A DNA stretch of 39,851 nt from Lachnospiraceae bacterium (GTDB lineage Bacteria; Bacillota; Clostridia; Lachnospirales; Lachnospiraceae). Of the stretch, positions 8,038-16,500 are shown in pieces. The stretch's first letter is position 1. Every line of letters starts with the position of its first letter. The notes under the pieces were generated by a model. The model made no database searches. It was not told the DNA's origin and saw only the letters and a list, made by a program, of their open reading frames with translations. The position numbers were made by a program, and so were the translations under genes. The stretch lies in contig JAFRXK010000029.1 of the NCBI GenBank assembly GCA_017442865.1, positions 1 through 39,851 on the forward strand, written 5' to 3'.

Positions 8038-8658
8038 GTGGCAGCAGAAAACGAAAACCAGGTCAGAAGATGGGAGGAGCTTATGTTCCTCTATCGCTCT
8101 GCATTAAACAAGATGGAGACCAGAATCAGCGTGTTAAATGACGAATTCCAGAGCTTCTACAATATGAATCCGATAGAGCATGTAAAATCCAGAATCAAGT
8201 CTCCGAGAAGCATAGCTGAGAAGCTTAAGAGGCTGGGCTATGAGGACAGTATTGAGAACATGGAGCTTTATCTGAACGATATTGCCGGTATCAGGATTAT
8301 CTGCTCATTTATGAAGGATGTCATGATTATAGCGGACAAGATAAAGGAGCAGGACGATTTAGATGTGGTTCTGGTAAAGGATTATATGAACAATCCAAAG
8401 CCGAACGGCTACAAGAGCTATCACATGGTGGTGACGGTTCCGGTATATTTTAATGGCGAGAGCGTGCCGGTGAAGGTTGAGATTCAGATTAGAACAATTG
8501 CCATGGATTTCTGGGCGAGCATTGAGCACAAGATTAATTATAAATATGATGGCGATACTCCGCCGGCGCTTAAGGCAGAGCTTAAGGAGTGTGCCGACAT
8601 AGTTTATATGCTTGATAAACGCATGGAAAGCATCAGCAAGGCAATGCTTTCGGAATAA
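8038..8658 (+). CDS. relQ: Small alarmone synthetase, RelQ/YjbM type
   Basis: 206-residue cytoplasmic (p)ppGpp synthetase without hydrolase or regulatory domains. The RelA/SpoT synthetase fold is recognisable from KSPRSIAEKLKR, DIAGIRIICSF, the nucleotide-binding KPNGYKSYHMVV and VEIQIRTIAMDFWASIEHKI. The C-terminal helix (about 180-206) is typical of the tetramer-forming RelQ/SAS1 group. I chose the GTG at 8038 because GGAGGA (8025-8030) is seven nt upstream; a longer frame begins at 7996 inside the S1 gene. Relatives make pppGpp/ppGpp in response to envelope or nutrient stress. Its link to the upstream S1-domain gene is contextual only. Confidence 0.92.
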   Translation: MAAENENQVRRWEELMFLYRSALNKMETRISVLNDEFQSFYNMNPIEHVKSRIKSPRSIAEKLKRLGYEDSIENMELYLNDIAGIRIICSFMKDVMIIADKIKEQDDLDVVLVKDYMNNPKPNGYKSYHMVVTVPVYFNGESVPVKVEIQIRTIAMDFWASIEHKINYKYDGDTPPALKAELKECADIVYMLDKRMESISKAMLSE

Positions 8659-8680
8659 AATTACCTGGGAGGACAAATAG

Positions 8681-8971
8681 TTGTTAAACACATTTTTTTT
8701 AATATTTGCATCAGTGCTTTTTCTGGCACTTGCCGGTAAGTATGTATATGATATTACTAAAAAGCATTTAAAAAACAGGTGGTTTATTGCGCCTATTTTT
8801 CTGCTGGCGGTAATGGCGATTGCGCTGTTCCTTGAGGTTTCATATGTTTTTGCACTTGGTATTTTTATATATCCAATCGATGGAAAGCTAAAGAGCATGG
8901 ATGAAAAGGAAGCAAAGGCAGAGCGCATAAGACAGAGAGAAGTACAATACAGAAAGAACGAGGAAAAATAA
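8681..8971 (+). CDS. Small hypothetical membrane protein
   Basis: 96 residues, TTG start preceded by GGGAGG. A hydrophobic segment lies at about residues 3-22, then HLKNRWF, then one or two more membrane segments at about 34-63. The charged, Lys/Glu/Arg-rich cytoplasmic tail ends REVQYRKNEEK. I do not recognise a family. The stop codon is separated by one base from the ATG of the next gene (CPBP protease), so the two are probably translationally coupled. Confidence 0.65.
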   Translation: MLNTFFLIFASVLFLALAGKYVYDITKKHLKNRWFIAPIFLLAVMAIALFLEVSYVFALGIFIYPIDGKLKSMDEKEAKAERIRQREVQYRKNEEK

Positions 8972-8972
8972 G

Positions 8973-9968
8973 ATGGTAAAGAGTGAGATGAGAAGGACTG
9001 CTGAAAAAATAGGATATGCAATGATTATTTATCTTGTGGTTACATTTGCAGTGGAATTTATCATAATGTTTGTATATGCATTTGCCGCTGCGTTTTTTAT
9101 GGCGCTCAAAGGCGAAGGGACGGTAAACCCGGCAGATATGATGGCAGGCATGCAGAATGGATGGGTTTTGCTGATTACAAGCGTTATCGCTTCGTATGTT
9201 GCGGCACCATTGGCGGCATATCTGTTTTTAAGAAAGCAGCCGTCTGTGACACCTGAGAAAAGACCGCTTTCCGTAAAAGATATATTACTTTGCGCGGCTG
9301 TAAGCCTTGGAGCAATATATGCCTTCGGATATGTTTCGGAAGGAATTCTGTGGCTGACAGGCAAGCTGTTCGGCATGACGACAGAGCAGCTGAATGCGGT
9401 TAATGCACTTTCGGAAAGCTTCACTATACCTCAGTATATTCTGATGGTATGTATCTGTGCGCCGATAGTTGAGGAGCTGTTTTTCAGAGGTTTTATTATT
9501 AAGAAGATGCTTATACACGGAAGATTTGCAGCACTTTTAGTATCTGCGACAGCCTTCGGATTTGTTCACGGAACGCTTTCACAGATTCCTTACGCACTTG
9601 TCTTAGGCTTTGTGCTCGGATATATTTATCTTAGATATGGCAATATTCTTCTTAATATCTTCCTTCATATGCTTATGAATTTTATTGGAGGAGTATTAGT
9701 GATTGTGCTTCCTGAAAATGATATTACCGGGATAGCATTGACCGTGTTCTCCATACTGCTTATAATTGCGGCAATAGTAATTGTGGTTTCAAAGAGAAAA
9801 GAAATTAAGAGCTTCGTATTCGGAGATAAAGTCACTAAGATGAATACATCAGAGCAGTTTAAGGAATCAATTTTAAATATCGGTATGATTTTATTTGTTT
9901 TATTGTGCCTGGCTGTTATGATTTTCTCACTGTTTTCAATGGTTTTGTCGTCGAAGCTGATGGCATGA
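8973..9968 (+). CDS. CPBP-family intramembrane metalloprotease
   Basis: 331-residue polytopic membrane protein of the CAAX protease and bacteriocin-processing (Abi/CPBP) family. The motifs expected for the intramembrane active site are present: EELFFR (E167, E168, R172) and FGFVHG with H199, followed by the membrane segment NILLNIFLHMLMNF. About eight membrane segments are likely, with two extra ones C-terminal to the protease core. Family members process prenylated proteins, peptides or anti-sigma factors, or confer bacteriocin immunity; no substrate is evident here. It overlaps functionally with no neighbour, but the small membrane protein upstream is coupled to it. Confidence 0.88.
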   Translation: MVKSEMRRTAEKIGYAMIIYLVVTFAVEFIIMFVYAFAAAFFMALKGEGTVNPADMMAGMQNGWVLLITSVIASYVAAPLAAYLFLRKQPSVTPEKRPLSVKDILLCAAVSLGAIYAFGYVSEGILWLTGKLFGMTTEQLNAVNALSESFTIPQYILMVCICAPIVEELFFRGFIIKKMLIHGRFAALLVSATAFGFVHGTLSQIPYALVLGFVLGYIYLRYGNILLNIFLHMLMNFIGGVLVIVLPENDITGIALTVFSILLIIAAIVIVVSKRKEIKSFVFGDKVTKMNTSEQFKESILNIGMILFVLLCLAVMIFSLFSMVLSSKLMA

Positions 9969-10025
9969 TTTGAAAAGCCAGTGGTGTGCTGTACAAGCTA
10001 ATGTTAAACAATTAAAAAATATATG

Positions 10026-10068
10026 AAAATGGTTTTCGATAATTTATATTTCGGAGACCATTTTTTAT
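10026..10068 (+). terminator. Terminator after the CPBP protease gene
   Basis: 13-bp stem (10026-10038 with 10052-10064, two G-U pairs) followed by a short U-rich tail. It separates the protease gene from the mechanosensitive channel gene. Confidence 0.7.
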
Positions 10069-10137
10069 ATACAAAATACAAGAAATGTATTATATTTAAA
10101 GTATAAAAACAAAAAATGCAAAGGAGATGTGGTGTAA

Positions 10138-11028
10138 ATGAGAAACGGGAACAAATCAAGAATTGTAAGACTAATTTTATGTGCAGTAATACTTGCAATA
10201 CTGATTCCTATGGGGCTTTTTACAAAGCTTTTCAGTGCCGAGGATTTAAAGAACATTACGAGATTTGATTTTTCGGTTATTGCAAAGCTTCTGGTGATGA
10301 TTTTTGCGGTAATTGCAGTAGAGACATTGATAGTATTTCTGCTTGGGATTCCGAATCCGAAGAATCACCGTGTACGCTCCGTGCTTTCCATAGTGTCAAG
10401 TATTATGAAGTATGTGGCGGCAATAGTTATTCTGTGCTGGGGTCTGTCGATTATCGGGGTAAATATATCGACAATAGTTGCCAGTGTTGGAATCGTTGCA
10501 CTCATTGTAGGCTTCAGTGCGGAGAGCCTTATTTCGGATGTGGTAACGGGTGCATTTATGATTTTTGAAAATCAGTACAATGTCGGCGATATCGTGGAGG
10601 TGGACGGTTTCAGGGGAACCGTTAGCAATATCGGCATCAGAACGACATGTATTACCGATACAGGAGACAATGTTAAGATTGTAAACAATTCCGCAATGAA
10701 AAATATCCTGAACCGTTCGGATAAGCTTTCAAGAAGCGTAAGCGATATCGGTATTCCTTACGAGACTGATCTGGAGAAGCTTGAAGAGGGAATTCCGGGG
10801 CTGCTTCAGACAATGTATGAAAATCACAAGGATGTGATGAAGAGTGTGCCGAGATATCTTGGCGTGCAGGAGCTTGCGGACAGCGCAGTGGTATTAAGAT
10901 TCGTAGTTGATGTTGATGAAAAGGACATCTTTTCGGGTGCAAGATTATTGAACCACGACCTGCTTTTAGGCTTCAGACAGCTCGGCGTAGAGTGTCCGTT
11001 CCCACAGGTTGACGTTCATAACAAGTGA
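10138..11028 (+). CDS. mscS: Small-conductance mechanosensitive channel (MscS family)
   Basis: 296-residue inner membrane channel that opens on membrane tension to release solutes in hypo-osmotic shock. Three N-terminal membrane segments are at about residues 8-28, 46-68 and 82-108. The pore-lining helix region (IVASVGIVALIVGFSAESLISDVVTG) leads into the MscS beta domain with NQYNVGDIVEVDGFRGTVSNIGIRTT. A C-terminal alpha/beta domain follows. The ATG has AAGGAGA ten nt upstream. It is followed by a membrane-anchored surface protein gene whose preferred start lies 62 bp beyond this stop. Confidence 0.93.
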   Translation: MRNGNKSRIVRLILCAVILAILIPMGLFTKLFSAEDLKNITRFDFSVIAKLLVMIFAVIAVETLIVFLLGIPNPKNHRVRSVLSIVSSIMKYVAAIVILCWGLSIIGVNISTIVASVGIVALIVGFSAESLISDVVTGAFMIFENQYNVGDIVEVDGFRGTVSNIGIRTTCITDTGDNVKIVNNSAMKNILNRSDKLSRSVSDIGIPYETDLEKLEEGIPGLLQTMYENHKDVMKSVPRYLGVQELADSAVVLRFVVDVDEKDIFSGARLLNHDLLLGFRQLGVECPFPQVDVHNK

Positions 11029-11089
11029 TGAAAGAGTGACTTTTGGATTATTAGCCCGAAAGACACCTTCAAGAGGAGGTGGCAGACAA

Positions 11090-12157
11090 TTGAAACGAAT
11101 TAGCGACGAGGAATTTCATTTCCCGGAGGATGAATTTAATACGGGCAGCGAATTTACTGAGGCGGCGCAGGAGTACCCGCAGGAAGGAAAACGCTATGGC
11201 AGGGATGAAATTCAGCTTAAAAATAATGATAAACCACTGAAAAAATATATATTTGCTCAGGCGGCGGCAGCGATAGCGGCGATAACGGTATTTATATCGG
11301 CAGTTGGTGCAGACCCTCTAAGGGCCGATTTTTTAAATGACAGCGGTGAGGCTGTTGTTGAGACAAGCACAGCCGCGCCGGATGAGAACGAGAGCGAGTC
11401 TGTCACAGAGCAGAGCACTCAGGAGACAACAGTGGAGACAACGCAGGAGACAACGCAGGAGACGACACAGGAGAGTGTTGAAGAAAGCTTATCTTCAGAG
11501 ACTGCTGATGCGGCATTCCCTGTTTTGTCAAACCTGGAGCCGAATGGTCCGGTTGAGGGCTTTGGAGTATTGGATGAGGAGTTTATCAGACTGGAAACAG
11601 GCTCATCACAGATATTTATTTATGGCGGAGATGCTTATGGTCCTGTGAGTATAGCTTCGATTCCGGGTATTGAGTATGATGAGAGTACAAATACGCTTAC
11701 ACTTGACAACTTTACGGGTCCGGTGCTCAATGTAAACCTCATGGGCAATGGCTTCACCATTAACCTAAAGGGAGAAAATCATCTCGGATATATATTAATC
11801 TGGGGCTTCTATTATGGCGGAAGCGTGAAGATAACCGGAGACGGCAGCCTCACGATAAATGATGATATGAGCTATCAGTATGGCATTTTCTTAAATTCTG
11901 AATACAGCCAGTCATGCCTTATGGTTGACAAGGATGTTAAACTGGACGTTTCGGGAAGCGAAGCTGCAGTTATGGCTGCTGCAACGAACATGGAGAAGGC
12001 AATTTATTACCTGTATCCTCTGACCTTAAACGGCGGCGTGCGCACGTCCGGATATTTTGTGATGGAGGAGGATGCGTCCGAGGGCGGACAGTTTAAGGAT
12101 TATACAATCGTCGATGAAGATACAGGCGAGCCTGCAAAACACGTGGCGTTTGAATGA
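11090..12157 (+). CDS. Membrane-anchored extracellular protein, unknown
   Basis: 355 residues from the preferred TTG start, which has AGGAGG (11074-11079) ten nt upstream; a longer frame reaches back to 11009 inside the channel gene. A cytoplasmic acidic N-terminus (about 1-45) is followed by one membrane segment (about 48-68) with an outside C-terminus. A Thr/Glu/Gln linker of repeated TTQE follows (about 85-135). The C-terminal beta-rich domain has many short strands (LTLDNFTGPVLNVNL, VKITGDGSLTIND) like right-handed beta-helix or carbohydrate-binding folds. I cannot name a family. It may share the transcript of the channel gene. No sortase signal is visible. Confidence 0.75.
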   Translation: MKRISDEEFHFPEDEFNTGSEFTEAAQEYPQEGKRYGRDEIQLKNNDKPLKKYIFAQAAAAIAAITVFISAVGADPLRADFLNDSGEAVVETSTAAPDENESESVTEQSTQETTVETTQETTQETTQESVEESLSSETADAAFPVLSNLEPNGPVEGFGVLDEEFIRLETGSSQIFIYGGDAYGPVSIASIPGIEYDESTNTLTLDNFTGPVLNVNLMGNGFTINLKGENHLGYILIWGFYYGGSVKITGDGSLTINDDMSYQYGIFLNSEYSQSCLMVDKDVKLDVSGSEAAVMAAATNMEKAIYYLYPLTLNGGVRTSGYFVMEEDASEGGQFKDYTIVDEDTGEPAKHVAFE

Positions 12158-12245
12158 TAAAGGCACAAAATGACTGCCTGTTCATATTGCATGGGTTTCG
12201 GTTCATAATATAATAAAAGTTAATAATATATTAGAGGGGACAATT

Positions 12246-12629
12246 ATGAGAATAGAGCATGTCGCATTGTATGTGAACGATTTAGAGGCAGCCAGAGATT
12301 TTTTCGTTACCTGCCTTGGCGGCTGTTCCAATGCCGGATATCACAACAAAAATACTGATTTCAGATCATATTTTATAAGCTTTGAGGGTGGCGCGAGACT
12401 GGAAATCATGACGAAGCCGGATATGAAGGACGATGAAAAGGTATTAAACCGTACAGGATATGCACATGTTGCATTTTCTGTCGGCAGCAGGGAGCGTGTG
12501 GATGAGATAACAGCCGGATTGAAGGAGAGTGGCTTTGAAGTGGTAAGCGGTCCAAGGACAACCGGAGACGGGTATTATGAATCATGTGTTGTTGCATTTG
12601 AAGGAAACCTGATAGAGATAACAGAATGA
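12246..12629 (+). CDS. VOC-superfamily protein (glyoxalase/bleomycin-resistance fold)
   Basis: 127-residue cytoplasmic protein with the paired beta-alpha-beta-beta-beta modules of the vicinal oxygen chelate superfamily. Recognisable parts are IEHVALYVNDLEAARDFF at the N-terminus, ARLEIM, the second-module strand GYAHVAFSVGS and the closing strand GNLIEITE. Possible metal ligands are H5, E58, H77 and E124. Superfamily members include glyoxalase I, dioxygenases and resistance proteins; this one cannot be placed further. The start has TTAGAGGGG upstream. A strong terminator follows. Confidence 0.85.
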   Translation: MRIEHVALYVNDLEAARDFFVTCLGGCSNAGYHNKNTDFRSYFISFEGGARLEIMTKPDMKDDEKVLNRTGYAHVAFSVGSRERVDEITAGLKESGFEVVSGPRTTGDGYYESCVVAFEGNLIEITE

Positions 12630-12670
12630 AAGAACTAAATCCCGACTGCTAAATTTGAATAAAAAAACAA

Positions 12671-12726
12671 GGGAGCGCCGCATGTAAGGTGGTTAATGAA
12701 ACACTTACCATGCGGCGCTCCCCTTT
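12671..12726. terminator. Strong bidirectional terminator between VOC and csp genes
   Basis: Perfect 14-bp GC-rich stem (12671-12684 with 12709-12722), extended by an inner TAAG/CTTA pairing. A T run follows on the plus strand and an A run precedes it (T run on the minus strand). It serves both convergent genes. Confidence 0.9.
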
Positions 12727-12777
12727 TCGTTCGTAGCCTTGTTGTATATTAAATATATGAATATTTAAATACTGAGA

Positions 12778-12975
12778 TTAAAGCTTCTCTACATTGGCAG
12801 CCTGCTTGCCTCTCTGACCTTCAACGATGTCAAATGAAACAGCCTGTCCCTCTTCAAGAGTCTTGTAGCCATCAGCAACGATTGCTGAGAAATGTACGAA
12901 TACATCCTCACCGCCATCTGCTGTGATGAATCCATAGCCTTTTTCTGCGTTGAACCACTTAACTTTGCCTGTCAT
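12778..12975 (-). CDS. cspA: Cold-shock protein (CspA family)
   Basis: 65-residue single cold-shock domain, a nucleic-acid chaperone that binds single-stranded RNA. RNP1 (KGYGFI) and RNP2 (VFVHF) are both intact and the length is standard for CspA-type proteins. A GGAGG ribosome site lies just before the ATG. The mRNA leader is about 120 nt, measured from the promoter at 13105-13132, and contains a long hairpin, as expected for a temperature-regulated csp leader. Confidence 0.95.
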   Translation of the reverse strand: MTGKVKWFNAEKGYGFITADGGEDVFVHFSAIVADGYKTLEEGQAVSFDIVEGQRGKQAANVEKL

Positions 12976-13018
12976 GTTAAAAATCCTCCATCTTTGATAA
13001 ATAAGTAAACTTTAAAAA

Positions 13019-13074
13019 AATTCACATATTATTACAGACTACAAGTAAATATAATCTCTAATAATATGTGAATT
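13019..13074 (-). promoter_or_regulatory. Hairpin in the csp 5' leader
   Basis: Perfect 16-bp A/T-rich inverted repeat (13019-13034 with 13059-13074) around a 24-nt loop, inside the predicted untranslated leader of the cold-shock gene. The weak pairing would melt with temperature, so an RNA thermosensor or mRNA-stability role is plausible. Not a terminator: no U tract follows on the csp strand. Confidence 0.55.
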
Positions 13075-13104
13075 ACTTTTACTTCCGTTGTTACTGTAAA
13101 GATT

Positions 13105-13132
13105 ATTATAACATAATTAAAAAAAATAACAA
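13105..13132 (-). promoter_or_regulatory. csp promoter
   Basis: On the minus strand, -35 TTGTTA (13127-13132), 16-bp spacer and -10 TATAAT (13105-13110). This predicts a leader of roughly 120 nt before the csp start. Confidence 0.65.
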
Positions 13133-13406
13133 TAGTTTTCTTAATATTTTTTTAACAATTTGTTTTTTAGAAATTTAATAAATTTTGAAACAGTAAAAAT
13201 TTTTAATGATTAATGACTGAGGCAGCGGTTTTTTATAATACTAATATCAGCAAAAGCACAGAGCTTTTGCACGAATTTAATAAATAATTGTAACAATTGC
13301 GAATAAAACGTTTAATAATTAATGTAAAAATAGTCACTTTTCAACTAATAAGATGACAATGATAAAAAAAAATAAGCAAAATGCACAAAAAAATTTTAAA
13401 AACCTC
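13133..13406. other. AT-rich intergenic stretch
   Basis: About 270 bp of very A/T-rich sequence between the divergent csp and glucanase promoters. I see no gene, RNA gene or clear operator in it. Confidence 0.5.
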
Positions 13407-13480
13407 TTTACTTAAAGCTTTAAGTTAAGTATAATAAGAATACTTGCTTAAACCTATAAGTAAAGAGCGAAAACGTTATA
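13404..13480 (+). promoter_or_regulatory. Promoter and operator region of the GH16 glucanase gene
   Basis: -10 TATAAT (13430-13435) with a weaker -35 TTTACT (13407-13412) at 17 bp. The 16-bp palindrome ACTTAAAGCTTTAAGT (13410-13425) fills most of the spacer. An 11-bp inverted repeat (13404-13414 with 13457-13467) brackets the start region. A LacI/CcpA-like half site, GAAAACGTTATA (13469-13480), lies shortly downstream of the expected start. This arrangement suggests repression by sugar-responsive regulators. Confidence 0.55.
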
Positions 13481-13545
13481 TTGCAGCGACACGACTATAA
13501 TTAATCTGCAGACACTGCAACTTTTATTTTATTCAAGGAGGGAAT

Positions 13546-16500
13546 ATGATGTATTCAAAAAAGGCAAACTGGCTTAGAAAGCCTTTGGCAGCATTTATGG
13601 CACTGGTGATGATTCTTTCACTCGTAAGTGTGAATATGGGTGCAAAGACAGCAAAGGCTGCCGACAATATTATTCAGAATGCAGACTTTAGCAATGGCAC
13701 TAATTTATGGACTACATATGTAGGTAATGACTGGGCCGGCTCATCAGCAACATTTACACCTATCGCAGGAAGCGGTATCAGCATCAATATCGGTGCTGTT
13801 GGTAACAGTGAATGGGGTATTCAGCTTTATCAGGATGGTATTCCATATACTAACGGAACAACTTATAAGGTATCCTTTGATCTTGAGTCTACCATGTCAA
13901 AGATGGTAAATACTTATATTCAGGATACACAGGCTGACGGAACATGGATAGCAGACTTAGGTTCGGCATCATCTTTAGTTACGGCAGGAAACAAAAGAAC
14001 AGTTGAAATTACAACCTCACAGATGAACAATCTTACAAACTTAAGATTCGTAATGAGCTTCGGAAGGATAGCTGACGGAGATCGGGCAGGAACTATAAGA
14101 ATTACAAACATTCAGATGGTTCCTACACAGGCATCACAGGGCGGCTCAGGCACAGGCGAGTATGAGCTTGTATGGAGCGATGAGTTCAATGGCAATTCAT
14201 TAGACAGAAGCAACTGGGTAAATGAATTTGGAGCAAGCGGCTGGGGTAACAACGAATGGGAGTACTACACAGACCGTGCAGAGAACATAAATGTTCAGAA
14301 CGGATTCCTTAACATTATCGCCAGAAAAGAAAGCTATGGTGGCGCTAATTACACGTCTGCCAGAATTAAGACGCAGGGATTAAGATCTTTTAAATATGGA
14401 AAGATTGAGGCAAGAATGTCTATGCCTAGCGGAATGGGCTTATGGCCTGCATTCTGGATGCTCGGCGAGAACATAGGAACTGTCGGCTGGCCTAAGTGCG
14501 GCGAGATTGATATCATGGAGCATATCAATGACCAGTCAACTGTATATGGTACAGTTCACTGGGATGCAAACGGTCATGCTGAGTACGGCGGACATGTTGA
14601 TAATGTTAATGTTACACAGTTCCACACATATACAATCGAGTGGACAGATCAGTTTATAAAGTGGTTTATAGATGGACAGCAGTATCATGTTATTGATATA
14701 TCAAACAATGCAGGAGATACAGACGAGTTCCACAAGGCTCATTTCATTTTATTCAACCTTGCAGTCTGCGGTAACTGGCCGGGATTCACTCTTGATGAGT
14801 CAAAGCTTCCGGCAACTATGTCGGTAGATTATGTAAGAGTATATCAGAAGGGCAATGGCGGCGGCTCACAGCCTCAGACACAGGCACAGACACAGCCGCA
14901 GACACAGGCACAGACACAGGCACAGACAGGCAGCTATGACCTCGTTGTTAAGAATGTAAGCTATACACCATCAGAGGTTAGCAGTGGTGACCAGGTTACA
15001 TTCTCAGCAGTAGTAGAGAATGCTGGAGAAGCAGCAGTTCCTTCAGGAACAATCATCGGTGTTCTTTTCAGTGTTGATGGCGGAAACTATACATGGTGTG
15101 ACAACTATCAGAACGGCCTCGCACCGGGACAGAGCGTAACAGTCACTGCAAACGGTGGAAATGGCGGAAATAAGTGGACAGCGACAGCGGGAAGTCATAG
15201 TGTTGAAGCATTTGTTGATGATGTAAACAGACTTCCAAATGAATCAAATGAAAATAATAACAAATTAAATATTACTTTAAATGTAGCTCAGGGTGCTACA
15301 CAGCCGCAGACACAGCCTCAGACACAGCCTCAGACACAGCCTCAGAGCCTTTCAGGCGAATATGAGCTTGTATGGAGTGACGAGTTTGATGGCAACGCAT
15401 TAGACAGAACAAGCTGGACTCCTGAAATCGGAGCAAGCGGCTGGGGTAACAACGAGTGGGAGTATTACACAGGACGTACAGATAACTTAAAGGTTGAGAA
15501 CGGTTATCTTAACATTATTGCAAAGAAAGAAAGCTATGATGGCGCAAATTATACCTCAGGAAGAATTAAGACACAGGGTCAGAGGTCCTTCAAGTATGGT
15601 ATAATTGAGGCAAGAATCAAGCTGCCGAGCGGAATGGGCTTATGGCCTGCATTCTGGATGCTTGGCGAGAACATCGGAAACGTTGGATGGCCTAAGTGCG
15701 GTGAGATTGATATCATGGAGCATATCAACGCAGAGAATATTGTTTATGGTACAGCTCACTGGGATGCAAATGGTTATACATCAAATGGTTCACCATTTAA
15801 TAATATTGATGTAACACAGTTCCATACATATTCAATAGAGTGGACAGACCAGGCTTTGACATGGTTTGTAGATGGACAGCAGTATCATACTATTAACATA
15901 GCAAATAACAATGGTAACACAGAAGAATTCCACAAGCCACACTTCATCTTATTAAATCTTGCAGTATGCGGTAACTGGCCAGGCTTCAATCTTGACGAGT
16001 CAAAGCTTCCTGCAACGATGTCAGTAGACTATGTAAGAGTATATCAGAAGAACGGCGGAGTTGTAGATACAAATTCATATGACCTTGTTGTTAAGAGCGT
16101 AAGCCATACACCTGCTACAATTAATGCAGGTGACCAGGTTGTATTCTCGGCAGAGGTACAGAATGTTGGTACACAGCCGGTTCCTGCGGGAACAGTTATC
16201 GGTGTTCTCTTCAATGTTGACGAAGGACAGTACACATGGGGAGATACATACCAGGGCGGTCTTGCACCGGGACAGACTGTAACAATTACGGCAAACGGCG
16301 GAAATGGCGGAAACACATGGACAGCAACAAACGGCGAGCATCCGTTTGTAGCATGGGTTGACGATATTAACAGACTTGAAGATGAAATAAATGAAAACAA
16401 CAACCAGTTAAGAACTACACTTTATGTAGGCGTACCTGAGCCTGAGACACAGGCACCTGAAACACAGGCACCTGAGACACAGGCGCCGGAGACACAGGCA

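Noticed and set aside
8359..9021. 220-residue minus-strand frame
   Set aside because: It overlaps the alarmone synthetase and small membrane protein genes, which have good ribosome sites and conserved motifs; no motif in the antisense product.
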